Origin: Flavobacteriales bacterium
GTDB taxonomy: Bacteria > Bacteroidota > Bacteroidia > Flavobacteriales_E > Vicingaceae
Assembly (NCBI GenBank): GCA_013359255.1
Contig: JABWCF010000011.1
Span: forward strand, 62,001 to 126,000
Direction: 5' to 3'
DNA: 64,000 bases
This document shows, in pieces, positions 1-8,554 of the stretch. Every line of letters starts with the position of its first letter. Position 1 is the first letter of the stretch. The notes beneath the pieces are model-generated. The model had not been told where the DNA came from and did no database searches. It saw only the letters and a list, made by a program, of their open reading frames with translations. The position numbers and the translations under genes are program-made.

Positions 1-1
1 T

Positions 2-925
2 ACTCAGGATTTAACCACCAGAAATGTTTCGGTGTGGGGTACAGGAGTGCTAAACAATAAAGGTACTTTAACTATAAGAAATCTATTATTAGCTAGTAGC
101 AGTACGCTTTCTAACACTGGAACAATAGGCGTTACCGCCAATTTACTTGTTACAACCGGTTCCACTTTTTCAAATTCCTCATTAATTAATATTTCCGATA
201 CTCTCGGAATTCAAGGAACTATAAACAACAATGCAGGGACCATTAATGTGGCTACATTTTTAAATACCGGAACGTATAATAACAATACCAATGGCAACTT
301 GTATGTTTCGTCAATAATATACACCAATGGCACATTTAACAACAATGGTTGGGTTACCGTTAATCTTCATTTTTTAAATTCTGAAGATGCGACAAATAAT
401 ATGATTATGGATATTAAACAAGATTTTTATAATGGAGACAGTTTAATGAATACTGCTGAATTTATTAACAATGGATTGGTATCTGTAGGAAACAATTGGT
501 ATAACTCTGAAGATGTTACCGGAACAGGTCAATTTTGCATTGCAAACTATACGGCCAACTCGGGAAACATTACCGGAACACTTGACTTTTGTGATAAAAC
601 CGGTGGAAATATTGATGCCAATTCCGGCACAATAGCCGGAACAGTTACTTACTGCAATACCAATTGTAATGTAGGTGAAATAGAATTAGAAAAACAAACA
701 GAAGTTCAGATTTACCCTAATCCCTTCGAAAAACAATTGAATATCTTAATTAATGAATCCGGAAACTTCTCCGCTCGGATATTTGATATTACCGGACAAG
801 AATTATTTTATACTCCGATACAAAACGGAACAAATACGCTAACAGTAGAATTAAGCACAGGTATTTATTTCTGTAAAATATACAAAAACGGACAAGTTTA
901 TATTGTATCTAAACTTGTGAAATAA
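2..925 (+). CDS. T9SS type A sorting-domain protein, 5'-truncated by the window edge
   Basis: The frame is open from the first complete codon, so the gene starts outside the window; 307 residues are visible and the GTG at 32 is only an internal codon. The visible body is a run of short Asn/Gly/Thr-rich repeats (NNNGTxxN, NNAGTINV) typical of a surface beta-helix or adhesin stalk. The last ~75 residues hold a T9SS type A sorting domain: VQIYPNPFEKQ, a beta-sandwich, then STGIYFCKIYKNG and a short basic end SKLVK. By family knowledge the protein is exported through T9SS and fixed to the cell surface after CTD removal by PorU, whose gene lies 10 kb away. It converges with pdhC. The specific function is unknown. 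The sorting domain is certain; the adhesin role is inferred from composition. Confidence 0.85.
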   Translation, partial: TQDLTTRNVSVWGTGVLNNKGTLTIRNLLLASSSTLSNTGTIGVTANLLVTTGSTFSNSSLINISDTLGIQGTINNNAGTINVATFLNTGTYNNNTNGNLYVSSIIYTNGTFNNNGWVTVNLHFLNSEDATNNMIMDIKQDFYNGDSLMNTAEFINNGLVSVGNNWYNSEDVTGTGQFCIANYTANSGNITGTLDFCDKTGGNIDANSGTIAGTVTYCNTNCNVGEIELEKQTEVQIYPNPFEKQLNILINESGNFSARIFDITGQELFYTPIQNGTNTLTVELSTGIYFCKIYKNGQVYIVSKLVK

Positions 926-940
926 TAAATTATTTATTTC

Positions 941-2194
941 TTATATGCTTTGAGAACCCAGTAGTAATACTGGGTTCTCTATTAACCGCTTAAATGTATT
1001 TAAAAATTCTGATCCGGTTGCACCGTCAACCACCCTATGGTCGCACGATAAAGTTACTTTCATTACATTTCCGGGAACAACTGCTCCACTCTTAACCACC
1101 GGTTTTTGCTTTATGCCGCCTACGGCCAAAATGCACGCATCGGGAGGGTTTATAATAGCCGTAAACTCTTCTATTCCATACATACCTAAGTTGGAAATAG
1201 TAAAAGTATTTCCTTCCCAATCTTTAGGTTGTAATTGTTTTTGCTTTGCTTTTTCGGCCAACTGCTTAACTTCTTCTGCTATTTGACTCAATGTTTTTCC
1301 ATCGGAAAAACGTATTACGGGTACAAGTAAGCCATCGGTTACCGCAACCGCCACGCCTATATGAATATGATTATTTCTTCTTATTCTATCTCCCAACCAA
1401 GAAGAATTTACATTCGGGTGTTGACGCAAAGCTGCTGCTGTGGCTTTAATAACAAAATCGTTGAAGGATATTTTAATATGGTTTGTCTCATTGATAATCT
1501 TACGGGCTTCTATAACTCCGTCCATATCTACCTCTATAGTAAGGTAAAAATGGGGAGAAGAAAATTTGCTTTCAGAAAGTCTTTTGGCAATGGTTTTTCG
1601 CATTTGCGAAACCTCTTCTTCTACATAACTTTCGGTACTCGCATAAAAAGAAGTAGCATTTCCTCCCGAAAAACTATCTATGTCTCGTTTTACTATTCTA
1701 CCAGCCTCTCCACTACCTTTTACAAAAGATATATTTAATCCTTTTTCGGCAGCTAGTTTTCTTGCCAGTGGCGAGGCTTTATATTTTCCACTCGTAGCTA
1801 TTTTAGAACTTGATGTATTATTTTGTGTCGTGAGTAATATTGCAGGAGTAGAAGTATTTTTTTCTTTATTCTCAGGAACTGGCTGTTTTTCAATTTTCGT
1901 TTCTGAAACAACTTCTTTTTGAGAGTTTGCAACAAGAAGCGAAGTTACATCCTCTCCTTTTTCACCCAACACTGCCAGAATCGAATCTACAGCCGCTTTA
2001 GCTCCTTCTTGAACGCCAATATGCAGAAGCACGCCATTGCTAAATGATTCGAATTCCATGGTGGCTTTATCCGTTTCTATATCGGCTAAAAGTTCGCCCG
2101 ATTTTACAGTGTCTCCTATTTTTTTATGCCATTTGGCTACTACGCCCTCTGTCATAGTATCGCTTAAACGAGGCATTTTAATTACTTCGGCCAT
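941..2194 (-). CDS. pdhC: Pyruvate dehydrogenase complex dihydrolipoamide acetyltransferase (E2)
   Basis: E2 core of the pyruvate dehydrogenase complex; it moves the acetyl group from E1-bound hydroxyethyl-TPP through lipoamide to CoA in the cytoplasm. The 417-residue protein has the standard order. A single lipoyl domain covers residues 1-78, with the lipoylated lysine in ETDKATMEF at K43. An Ala/Thr/Lys-rich linker follows, then the peripheral-subunit-binding domain KASPLARKLAAEKG at about 138-175. The acetyltransferase domain has the active-site block SCDHRVVDG (H386, D390). The start ATG lies 2 bases after the pdhA stop, so the two form an operon. The tail GSQSI after ENPVLLL is encoded inside a perfect hairpin. 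The E1-beta and E3 genes are not in this window. Identification is firm; a 2-oxoglutarate E2 is unlikely next to this E1-alpha. Confidence 0.95.
   Translation of the reverse strand: MAEVIKMPRLSDTMTEGVVAKWHKKIGDTVKSGELLADIETDKATMEFESFSNGVLLHIGVQEGAKAAVDSILAVLGEKGEDVTSLLVANSQKEVVSETKIEKQPVPENKEKNTSTPAILLTTQNNTSSSKIATSGKYKASPLARKLAAEKGLNISFVKGSGEAGRIVKRDIDSFSGGNATSFYASTESYVEEEVSQMRKTIAKRLSESKFSSPHFYLTIEVDMDGVIEARKIINETNHIKISFNDFVIKATAAALRQHPNVNSSWLGDRIRRNNHIHIGVAVAVTDGLLVPVIRFSDGKTLSQIAEEVKQLAEKAKQKQLQPKDWEGNTFTISNLGMYGIEEFTAIINPPDACILAVGGIKQKPVVKSGAVVPGNVMKVTLSCDHRVVDGATGSEFLNTFKRLIENPVLLLGSQSI
952..979. other. Perfect 12-bp stem hairpin in the 3' end of pdhC
   Basis: GAGAACCCAGTA (952-963) and TACTGGGTTCTC (968-979) are exact inverse complements around the 4-base loop GTAA. 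It sits within the last codons of pdhC, in the short convergent gap with the upstream T9SS gene. Neither strand has a T-run after it, so it is not a standard intrinsic terminator. It may serve as a transcript-end or stability structure for either convergent mRNA. Confidence 0.6.
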
Positions 2195-2196
2195 GG

Positions 2197-3231
2197 TTAA
2201 AATTCTTTTATGTAAGGGTAATCATTTTGAACATATACATCGTTGTATAAATCTTCGGGAGCTGGAAAAGGCGATTCTTCTGCAAATTGAATTGCTTCTT
2301 GAATTTCTGAATCGAGACGAGTTTCTATGGTCTCTAATTCTTTGTCGCTCGCAAATTTATTTTTTCTGATGGTATTCATTACCTTCAGAATAGGGTCTTC
2401 TTGAATGTATTTTTCTTCTTCTTCCTTTGTTCGGTATTTTCGGGGGTCTGACATGGAGTGACCTTTATATCGGTACGTTTTTATTTCCAGCAAAGTGGGG
2501 CCTTCTCCCTTTCTAGCTCTTTCTGCAGCTTCTAAAATGGCATAATGAACCGCTTCACAGCTCATTCCGTCCACCGGAAACGAGGGCATTTCGTAAGCAT
2601 ATCCCAATTTGTACAAATCATGAACGTTAGATACTCTTTCAACTGATGTACCCATTGCATAATTATTATTTTCTATAATAAAAATTACAGGTAGTTTCCA
2701 GTTCATGGCCATATTTAATGTTTCATGAAAAGCACCTTGTCGTATAGCACCATCACCCATAAAACAAAGAGTTACATTATTATTTCCCTTGTATTTATCG
2801 GCAAAGGCAAGCCCTGCCCCTAGTGGTATTTGTCCTCCCACAATGCCATGCCCTCCGTAAAAGTGAAGTGAAGCATCGAACATATGCATTGAGCCCCCTT
2901 TTCCTTTAGAACAACCGGTAACTTTTCCAAAAAGTTCGGCCATAATGTATTTGGGGTGTAAGCCTTTTCCAATAGGATGTGCATGGCAACGGTAGGCCGT
3001 AATCATGTTATCGTTGGACAAGGTGGCAGTTACCGCTCCTGCCACTATCGCTTCCTGTCCGTTATACAAATGAAGAAAGCCCCTTATTTTTTGCTGTATA
3101 TAGTATTGTGCGGCTTTTTCTTCCAGTTTCCGCATAAGTAACATCTTTTCGTACCAAAACAAATATGTTTCTTTTGAAAGTTCTGTAGTTATCTTGTTAC
3201 TCTTTTTTGTTTTTGCTGTTTTGGTTGCCAT
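2197..3231 (-). CDS. pdhA: Pyruvate dehydrogenase E1 component, alpha subunit
   Basis: Thiamine-diphosphate enzyme subunit that decarboxylates pyruvate and loads the lipoyl arm of E2. The 344-residue protein follows the E1-alpha fold: a Lys-rich start, the conserved block YNGQEAIVAGAV near 56-67, GGSMHMFD near 112-119, and the thiamine-binding motif GDG (159-161) through the Asn pair of IIENNNYAMG near 188. KGHSMSDPRKYR is the phosphorylation-loop block of E1-alpha proteins, here in a bacterial form. Length is normal. It is the first gene of a two-gene unit with pdhC and starts at an ATG with A-rich upstream sequence. E1-beta must be encoded elsewhere, which is a common arrangement in this phylum. 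The acetoin dehydrogenase E1-alpha family is closely related, but the E2 partner favours PDH. Confidence 0.94.
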   Translation of the reverse strand: MATKTAKTKKSNKITTELSKETYLFWYEKMLLMRKLEEKAAQYYIQQKIRGFLHLYNGQEAIVAGAVTATLSNDNMITAYRCHAHPIGKGLHPKYIMAELFGKVTGCSKGKGGSMHMFDASLHFYGGHGIVGGQIPLGAGLAFADKYKGNNNVTLCFMGDGAIRQGAFHETLNMAMNWKLPVIFIIENNNYAMGTSVERVSNVHDLYKLGYAYEMPSFPVDGMSCEAVHYAILEAAERARKGEGPTLLEIKTYRYKGHSMSDPRKYRTKEEEEKYIQEDPILKVMNTIRKNKFASDKELETIETRLDSEIQEAIQFAEESPFPAPEDLYNDVYVQNDYPYIKEF

Positions 3232-3296
3232 ACAAATTCCTTAAATAATCTGCGAATTTATGATTTAAAGCCAAAACAAGTGAGCGACTAAAAAGT

Positions 3297-3791
3297 TTAT
3301 TCCTTTTTTTGAAGGGTTGAAATTTGAAATGAAAATGGCAATAACATAGAAGCCGAATGAAACTTAATGATTTTTTTATCCGCTTGTTGCATCAACACAA
3401 TAATGGGGCTTTTTTGCTTTTGTTCGTACTCTAACATTACCTGTCTGCATGCTCCACAAGGAGAGAATACATCGTTTTTATTTAATTCTTTGTTTGCACT
3501 AACTACTGCCAGTGAAATAATTTTTTTATCGGGATGTAAAGAAATAGCTGAAAAAAGAGCTACTCTTTCGGCACATAAACCCGAAGGATAGGCCATATTT
3601 TCTTGATTATTTCCGGTAACAATACTGCCATTATCTAGCAAAACCGCACAACCCACTTTAAATTTTGAATAAGGTGCATATGCTTTTACTGCTGCATTTT
3701 TAGCAGACAACACAAGAGATTTTTCTATTTCTTGTAATTCCGAAACAGCATAATATTCTTCTAGTGTAATTTCTAACGTCTTTTTATTCAT
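3297..3791 (-). CDS. cdd: Cytidine deaminase
   Basis: Zinc enzyme that hydrolytically deaminates cytidine and deoxycytidine to uridine forms in pyrimidine salvage. The 164-residue protein shows both hallmark motifs: CAERVAL, with zinc ligand C73 and proton-shuttling E75, and PCGACRQVM, with zinc ligands C112 and C115. YAPYSKFKVGCAVL near 38-51 is the substrate-site block of the tetrameric class. The N-terminal ~22 residues are an extra stretch before the domain; a later start is possible, but the annotated ATG is the first good one. It reads toward pdhA with a 65-base gap and diverges from the CotH operon. Identification is firm. Confidence 0.95.
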   Translation of the reverse strand: MNKKTLEITLEEYYAVSELQEIEKSLVLSAKNAAVKAYAPYSKFKVGCAVLLDNGSIVTGNNQENMAYPSGLCAERVALFSAISLHPDKKIISLAVVSANKELNKNDVFSPCGACRQVMLEYEQKQKSPIIVLMQQADKKIIKFHSASMLLPFSFQISTLQKKE

Positions 3792-3866
3792 AGCATTAAC
3801 ATTTTCTTAACTTTGGTTAAACCTTTTCGATTATTTATTATCCATTAAAACTTAAAATCGCTATTT

Positions 3867-5420
3867 ATGAAAAATATAATTTGGGTAACTTCTTTTGTTT
3901 GTCTCTCATTACACAATATTTCTGCACAACAAGCACCCGGAGATAATTTCTTTAACTCGTCAAATGTACATACAATTAAACTTACTTTTAATCAACCCTC
4001 TTTTTGGGATTCGCTAACCACCTACAAACAACAAGGCGATTTAAGCGGAACCTACTACTATATGGTTGCTAAAGTAGAAATTGATGGCAATGTTTTAGAT
4101 TCTATTGGAGTACGCCTAAAAGGCAATTCTTCCTACAACTCTTACCCAACCAATAAAAAGCCCTTTAAATTAGATTTTAACGAATACAAATCGGGGCAAA
4201 AGTACGATGGCGTAAAAAAAATGAATTTAAACAACTCGTTTAAAGACCCTACCATGATGCGAGAAAAATTAGCTTACGATTTTTGCCGAAATGTGTGGAT
4301 AAACTCACCCAGATGCACCTACGCAAACCTTTATATAAACAACGAAAACTGGGGACTTTACGTTGCCGTTGAAGAAATAGATGCGACCTTTTTAAAAAAT
4401 CGTTTTAGTAATAAAGATGGCAATTTATTTAAAGGAGACCCCCAAGGCTCTCTTCAATTCTTTGGTTATTTAGCCGCTTCTTATTATCCAAAATACGAAT
4501 TAAAAAATAATGAAACATTAAACGATTGGTCGGATTTAATAAATCTTATAGATAAAATAAATAATTCCGGGCCAGCCAATTATTACAACGAAATGAAAAA
4601 TGTGATGAATATGGGTAGTTATATACGTAACAGAGCCATGAATATTTTATTTGCCAACTTAGACTCTTACGATGGCTCAAAACATAACTACTATCTGTAC
4701 CATGACACACTAAGTAACCGCTTTGAATGGTTACCTTGGGATGTAAATGAAGCATTTGGGAATTTTAACATGGGCATGACGATACCTCAGCTTGAGTGCT
4801 TGGATATTTTTTACATTCCAAATCCGCAAACAAACAGCCCACTCGCAAAAAACACACTCGATAATGCAGCACTAAAGTTGGAATATACTTGGCATATGAA
4901 CGATTTTATACAATACTATTTTTCTGAAAATTATTTATTCCCTAGCATAGACAGTTTGTACAACAAAATTAAAAGTTACGTATATGCCGACACTAAGAAA
5001 ATGTATACCAATCAGCATTTCGAAGATAACATAAATCAAAATATAAGTGTAGGTGGTGGACCCGGAGGAGGAAATATTGCCGGATTAAAATCGTTTATTA
5101 CCAATCGAAGAAACTGTGTGAACACACAACTCATGCAGTTAGGTTATCCGAATGTTTCCATTATAGAAAATATATCAGATAACACCCTAAAAATTTATCC
5201 GAATCCGGCTAACGCTTTATTAACGATAGAAAGCGAAAACAGTTCAATTGAAAATATTGAAATTACCGACTGCATTGGAAAAGTAGTATTTAGCTTTCCA
5301 TTTAACGACATTAAACCCAATACATACACCGTAGATATTCAAACTCTCAGAAATGGCCTGTATTTTGTAAAAACCACAAGCAATGGAAAAATAAATGCAT
5401 CAAAACTTATTAAATTTTAA
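3867..5420 (+). CDS. CotH-family protein kinase with T9SS type A sorting domain
   Basis: The 517-residue protein begins with a signal peptide (1-21, ending ISAQ) and ends with a T9SS sorting domain (LKIYPNPANALLTIES, then GLYFVKTTSNG), so it should be exported and surface-attached. The middle is a CotH kinase domain. It contains VRLKGNSSYNSYP and KKPFKLDFN, the block MNLNNSFKDPTMMREKLAYD, NWGLYVAVEEIDATFLKN, DGNLFKG, and WLPWDVNEAFGN with the metal-binding Asp. CotH proteins are atypical, extracellular Ser/Thr kinases first seen in spore coats. The glycine-rich patch GGGPGGG near residue 395 is an insert. It heads a six-gene operon containing a polyphosphate polymerase. ATP is scarce outside cells, so its phosphate donor is an open question. 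The family call is firm; activity is inferred. Confidence 0.9.
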   Translation: MKNIIWVTSFVCLSLHNISAQQAPGDNFFNSSNVHTIKLTFNQPSFWDSLTTYKQQGDLSGTYYYMVAKVEIDGNVLDSIGVRLKGNSSYNSYPTNKKPFKLDFNEYKSGQKYDGVKKMNLNNSFKDPTMMREKLAYDFCRNVWINSPRCTYANLYINNENWGLYVAVEEIDATFLKNRFSNKDGNLFKGDPQGSLQFFGYLAASYYPKYELKNNETLNDWSDLINLIDKINNSGPANYYNEMKNVMNMGSYIRNRAMNILFANLDSYDGSKHNYYLYHDTLSNRFEWLPWDVNEAFGNFNMGMTIPQLECLDIFYIPNPQTNSPLAKNTLDNAALKLEYTWHMNDFIQYYFSENYLFPSIDSLYNKIKSYVYADTKKMYTNQHFEDNINQNISVGGGPGGGNIAGLKSFITNRRNCVNTQLMQLGYPNVSIIENISDNTLKIYPNPANALLTIESENSSIENIEITDCIGKVVFSFPFNDIKPNTYTVDIQTLRNGLYFVKTTSNGKINASKLIKF

Positions 5421-5473
5421 AATTGTATTTTAGCAAATAATTTACAAAAAAATAACACATAAATAACAATAAA

Positions 5474-5881
5474 ATGAAATTACTGAAAATCGTTTCCATT
5501 CTGCTGTTTACAACACTTGCTCTGTATGCCTGCAAAAAAGAAGCCGGTACCGGAGGCACAAACACCATTACAGGCAAAGTATTTGCAACCGATTTTAATA
5601 AAGAATACACTAAAATTCAGGGCGAGTATTACATTCCGGATTACAGAGTTTATATTGTATATGGCACAGAGAATAGCATGTACGATGATGATTTTGACAC
5701 CGATTACAATGGAGCCTACGAATTTAATTATTTAAGAAAAGGTACTTATACCATTTACACCTATAGCATCGATACTGTAGAAAAAAATTATCAAAAATTA
5801 GTACCTATTAAACAAACTGTTGAAATTACAGGAAAAAATGAAGTAATCGTTCTACCTGATTTTAAAATATTTACAGAATGA
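5474..5881 (+). CDS. Small lipoprotein with carboxypeptidase-regulatory-like beta-sandwich
   Basis: The 135-residue protein has a lipoprotein signal peptide with lipobox LYAC (lipidated C20) followed by KKEAGTGG, so it should be anchored in the outer membrane. The mature part starts with ITGKVFATDFNKEY and continues YDTDYNGAYEFNYLRKGTYTIYTYS, the pattern of a carboxypeptidase D regulatory-like or CNA-B type beta-sandwich: a metal-like Asp cluster, then a Gly-x-Tyr strand. It lies 53 bases after the CotH gene, and its TGA overlaps the next ATG (ATGA), so translation is probably coupled. The function is not recognised. Context suggests an accessory of the CotH/VTC operon. Confidence 0.8.
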   Translation: MKLLKIVSILLFTTLALYACKKEAGTGGTNTITGKVFATDFNKEYTKIQGEYYIPDYRVYIVYGTENSMYDDDFDTDYNGAYEFNYLRKGTYTIYTYSIDTVEKNYQKLVPIKQTVEITGKNEVIVLPDFKIFTE

Positions 5882-6459
5882 TAAAGTTGTCATACCCTCT
5901 TCTTATCATCGCTTTAGTATTCTCATCCCTTTACTGCAAAGCACAAGACGATGATTCGGATACAAAAGAGAAACGAAAAAAAATTAAAAGCACCACAGAA
6001 AAAATTACTCCCTACGAGTTAGGAAAACCAAGTGGAGAAAGAAAAACAGCAACTACTTTTAACGAAAATGGCGATGAAACCGAAGTAGTAAAGTACACAA
6101 AAGAAGGTACCATAAAAAGCAAGACAACATACAAATACAACCAAAAAGGTAAGATTACAGAAATGATTAAAACAGATGGAAAAAATGCTGTACTAGAAAA
6201 GGAAGTGAATATATACAACGACAAAGGAAAATTAACGGACGAGAAAAAATACAAAGGAAACTCTCTAACAGAACATAAAACAAGCACATTTAACGAGGAC
6301 GGGAGGAAAATTTTAGAAATTACAAAAGATGCCAAAGGAACTATATTAAGCAAGTTAGAGTTTAAGTACAATACCGAAGGTTACAAATCGGAAAGAATTG
6401 AATACGATTCAAAAGGAAAAATAAAAGAAAAACGCACCTTTGAATATAAGTACCGCTAA
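5878..6459 (+). CDS. Secreted protein with repeated YN-x-KGK-type strands
   Basis: The 193-residue protein has an N-terminal signal peptide (to LYCKAQ, about 22 residues) and no lipobox, then an acidic/basic linker (DDDSDTKEKRKKIK). The rest is a chain of at least six units of 20-30 residues, each with an aromatic-Asn-x-x-Gly core: FNENGDETE, YNQKGKITE, YNDKGKLTD, FNEDGRKIL, YNTEGYKSE, YDSKGKIKE. This is the YD/MORN-like hairpin repeat style found in cell-surface proteins and in YwqK-like antitoxin components. It overlaps its upstream neighbour by ATGA and abuts the VTC gene with no gap. The function is unknown. An extracellular scaffold or partner of the CotH kinase is a guess based only on operon position. 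Confidence 0.75.
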   Translation: MIKLSYPLLIIALVFSSLYCKAQDDDSDTKEKRKKIKSTTEKITPYELGKPSGERKTATTFNENGDETEVVKYTKEGTIKSKTTYKYNQKGKITEMIKTDGKNAVLEKEVNIYNDKGKLTDEKKYKGNSLTEHKTSTFNEDGRKILEITKDAKGTILSKLEFKYNTEGYKSERIEYDSKGKIKEKRTFEYKYR

Positions 6460-7248
6460 ATGGATACGACCTTTATTGAAAAAATAAAATCGGAAGTAGC
6501 CTCCTTCCATCCTATTTCCTTAGCCGAAATGGACGAAGTAAAACTGCTAAACCGTACCGATACAAAATTTGTTTTCAGTGCAGACTTGCTCCCATCAATA
6601 CTTTCTCAGATAAAAAACAACTACAGAATCTTAGAAATAAACAATACACGCGTAGCGGAATACAACACCCTCTATTACGATACCGAAGATTTAAAACTCT
6701 TTAAACTACACCAAAACGGCAGAACACATCGATATAAAATACGCTTCAGAAATTATGTAAATTCAATTCTTACTTTCTTAGAAGTAAAGAAAAAAAACAA
6801 TAAGGGGAGAACTATAAAAACTAGAATAAAAACTAAAGAAATAGAAAACACACTCTCTGAAAATTCGTTGGAATTTCTGAAAAAAGAATTGGAAATTTCT
6901 GACTTGACAGAGTTAAAGCCTATGCTTTCTAACCATTTCCACCGCCTAACCCTTGTCAATAATACGTCTCCGGAACGCGTTACCATTGATGTAGGGGTAT
7001 CATTCTCATACCATGAGAAGAATGTCTTTATTAAAGAACTTGTTATTGCAGAAGTAAAAAAAGACAAGTTAAATGCGGCTTCTTCTTTTTTGGACGCCAT
7101 GCGATTAAACCATATTACCCCACAAGGCATTAGTAAATATTGCTTAGGCACGATTTTACTAAAACCATACATTAAACATAATAACTTTAAAGAACAACTA
7201 CGATTAATAGAAAAAATTATACACCATGAACTACGCCCTGCTTGTTAA
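6460..7248 (+). CDS. VTC-domain polyphosphate polymerase
   Basis: The 262-residue protein matches the VTC domain, the tunnel-shaped enzyme that polymerises phosphate from ATP into polyphosphate in yeast VTC4 and related bacterial proteins. Tunnel residues can be followed in order: LLNRTDTKFVF near 26-36 (basic lead-in), YNTLYYDTEDL, HRYKIRFRNY with its alternating basic residues, FLEVKKKNNKGR (the Glu-x-Lys strand), VTIDVGVSF and LVIAEVKKDK (the late Glu and Lys that complete the site). No signal peptide or membrane span is seen, so it acts in the cytosol, perhaps docked to the DUF4956 membrane protein. It starts directly at the preceding stop and overlaps the next gene by 23 bases. Family assignment is strong; product formation is inferred. 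Confidence 0.88.
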   Translation: MDTTFIEKIKSEVASFHPISLAEMDEVKLLNRTDTKFVFSADLLPSILSQIKNNYRILEINNTRVAEYNTLYYDTEDLKLFKLHQNGRTHRYKIRFRNYVNSILTFLEVKKKNNKGRTIKTRIKTKEIENTLSENSLEFLKKELEISDLTELKPMLSNHFHRLTLVNNTSPERVTIDVGVSFSYHEKNVFIKELVIAEVKKDKLNAASSFLDAMRLNHITPQGISKYCLGTILLKPYIKHNNFKEQLRLIEKIIHHELRPAC

Positions 7249-7888
7249 AATATTCGGTAGCGAACTTTTTGATTCTAAAGATTTTTTTGAATTGTTTTTT
7301 CGATTCTCAATAAATATCTTCGTTGCCTTTGTTGTTATTCGCTTGCTATACTACCCTTCGCAAAAAAGAAAAGATTATCTGTTCACTTATTTTCTGTTCA
7401 ACATACTCATCTTTCTTCTTTGCTATCTTTTAAGCAATATAAAACTGAGCATAGGCTTTGCTTTTGGATTATTTGCCATCTTTGGCATTCTCAGATACCG
7501 CACCGAAGCCGTTCCTATTCGCGAAATGACCTATCTTTTTATGGTCATTGCTGTTGCTGTTTTAAACTCATTAACCAATAAAAAAATAAGTATAGCTGAA
7601 ATTATTTTTACCAATGGAATAATTCTATTAGTGACCTACCTGCTCGAGAAAGTTTTTTTGATAAAACACGAGTCAAGAAAAACTGTTTTATACGAACGAA
7701 TTGAATTAATTACGCCCGAAAAAAGAGCTGAACTAATAGTAGATTTGAAAGCCAGAACCGGACTTGAAATACATCGTGTAGAAATTGGTAAAATTGATTT
7801 TTTAAGAGATACGGCTACTATTCGGATCTTTTATTTTGAGAATGAATTCCGTGAGTCGGAAGAGTTTTACGAAAACTCCAACCAATAA
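7226..7888 (+). CDS. DUF4956 integral membrane protein
   Basis: The 220-residue protein has hydrophobic segments at roughly 20-40, 50-70, 72-90, 100-118 and 128-145. A soluble C-terminal part of ~70 residues follows, ending in an acidic/aromatic tail. The sequence FGLFAIFGILRYRTEAVPIREMTYLF is the hallmark of DUF4956: a Gly-rich membrane helix, then the Arg-Tyr-Arg-Thr block. Its ATG lies within the end of the VTC gene (23-base overlap), which indicates translational coupling and a shared complex. VTC and DUF4956 genes commonly occur together in bacteria, and a membrane partner for polyphosphate synthesis or export is the usual inference. No biochemical role is known to me. Confidence 0.88.
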   Translation: MNYALLVKIFGSELFDSKDFFELFFRFSINIFVAFVVIRLLYYPSQKRKDYLFTYFLFNILIFLLCYLLSNIKLSIGFAFGLFAIFGILRYRTEAVPIREMTYLFMVIAVAVLNSLTNKKISIAEIIFTNGIILLVTYLLEKVFLIKHESRKTVLYERIELITPEKRAELIVDLKARTGLEIHRVEIGKIDFLRDTATIRIFYFENEFRESEEFYENSNQ

Positions 7889-7891
7889 TTT

Positions 7892-8554
7892 ATGAAACAA
7901 TTTATACTTTTACCCCTTATATTTGTTGGCATTCTTAATGTGTATACACAAAACAGTAAGGATGCTGTATTGTGGTCATCACTGGGTATTGAAAAAAAAA
8001 TAAACGAAAGAATTAATGCAGAACTTGAACAACAATTTCGTTTTATAGAAAACTACTCTTACCTAAACAATGCATTTACAGAACTTAGCGTATCATACAA
8101 ACTAACCAAAGAATTTAAACTTGCCGGAAGTTACCGCCTATCCAATCGGTTCGATGAAAGGGTTGGGCACTACATGCGCAATCGCTACAGCATTGATGCA
8201 TCTTATCGGTATAAGATAAAAAAAATGGCATTCACATTTCGTTCTCGTTTTCAAAACACTAGCGATAACAGAGGAGATAGGACAAATGCTATTTACAGTC
8301 GAAACAAGATAGCGTTTGCATACAGTGTAAATAATTACATTAATCCTTCTATTTATGCTGATTTCTACTCCCCTTTGAATCTAGGTTCTGATGCTGCAGG
8401 AATAATAGACCGATATAGGCTTGGTATTTCAAATGAATTAAAAGCGAGTAAAAAGATTTCGGTTTCATCGGCATTTATATTTCAGAAATCAGTAGGCGTC
8501 TCAAATCCACCGAAAGATTACATCGTATCTATTGGCTTATACTACAAACTTTAG
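7892..8554 (+). CDS. DUF2490 family outer-membrane beta-barrel protein
   Basis: The 220-residue protein has a signal peptide (about 1-19, VYTQ). Alternating polar/hydrophobic strands follow: INAELEQQFRF, YLNNAFTELSVSYKLT, FKLAGSYRLSNRF, YRYKIKKMAFTFRSRFQN. It ends with IVSIGLYYKL, a C-terminal strand with an aromatic/Leu end typical of outer-membrane barrels. This is the DUF2490 pattern. It is the last gene of the CotH-VTC-DUF4956 operon, 3 bases after its neighbour. Its stop codon overlaps the stop of ispF on the other strand by 4 bases. A role as an outer-membrane pore or assembly partner for the operon is plausible but unproven. Confidence 0.8.
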   Translation: MKQFILLPLIFVGILNVYTQNSKDAVLWSSLGIEKKINERINAELEQQFRFIENYSYLNNAFTELSVSYKLTKEFKLAGSYRLSNRFDERVGHYMRNRYSIDASYRYKIKKMAFTFRSRFQNTSDNRGDRTNAIYSRNKIAFAYSVNNYINPSIYADFYSPLNLGSDAAGIIDRYRLGISNELKASKKISVSSAFIFQKSVGVSNPPKDYIVSIGLYYKL

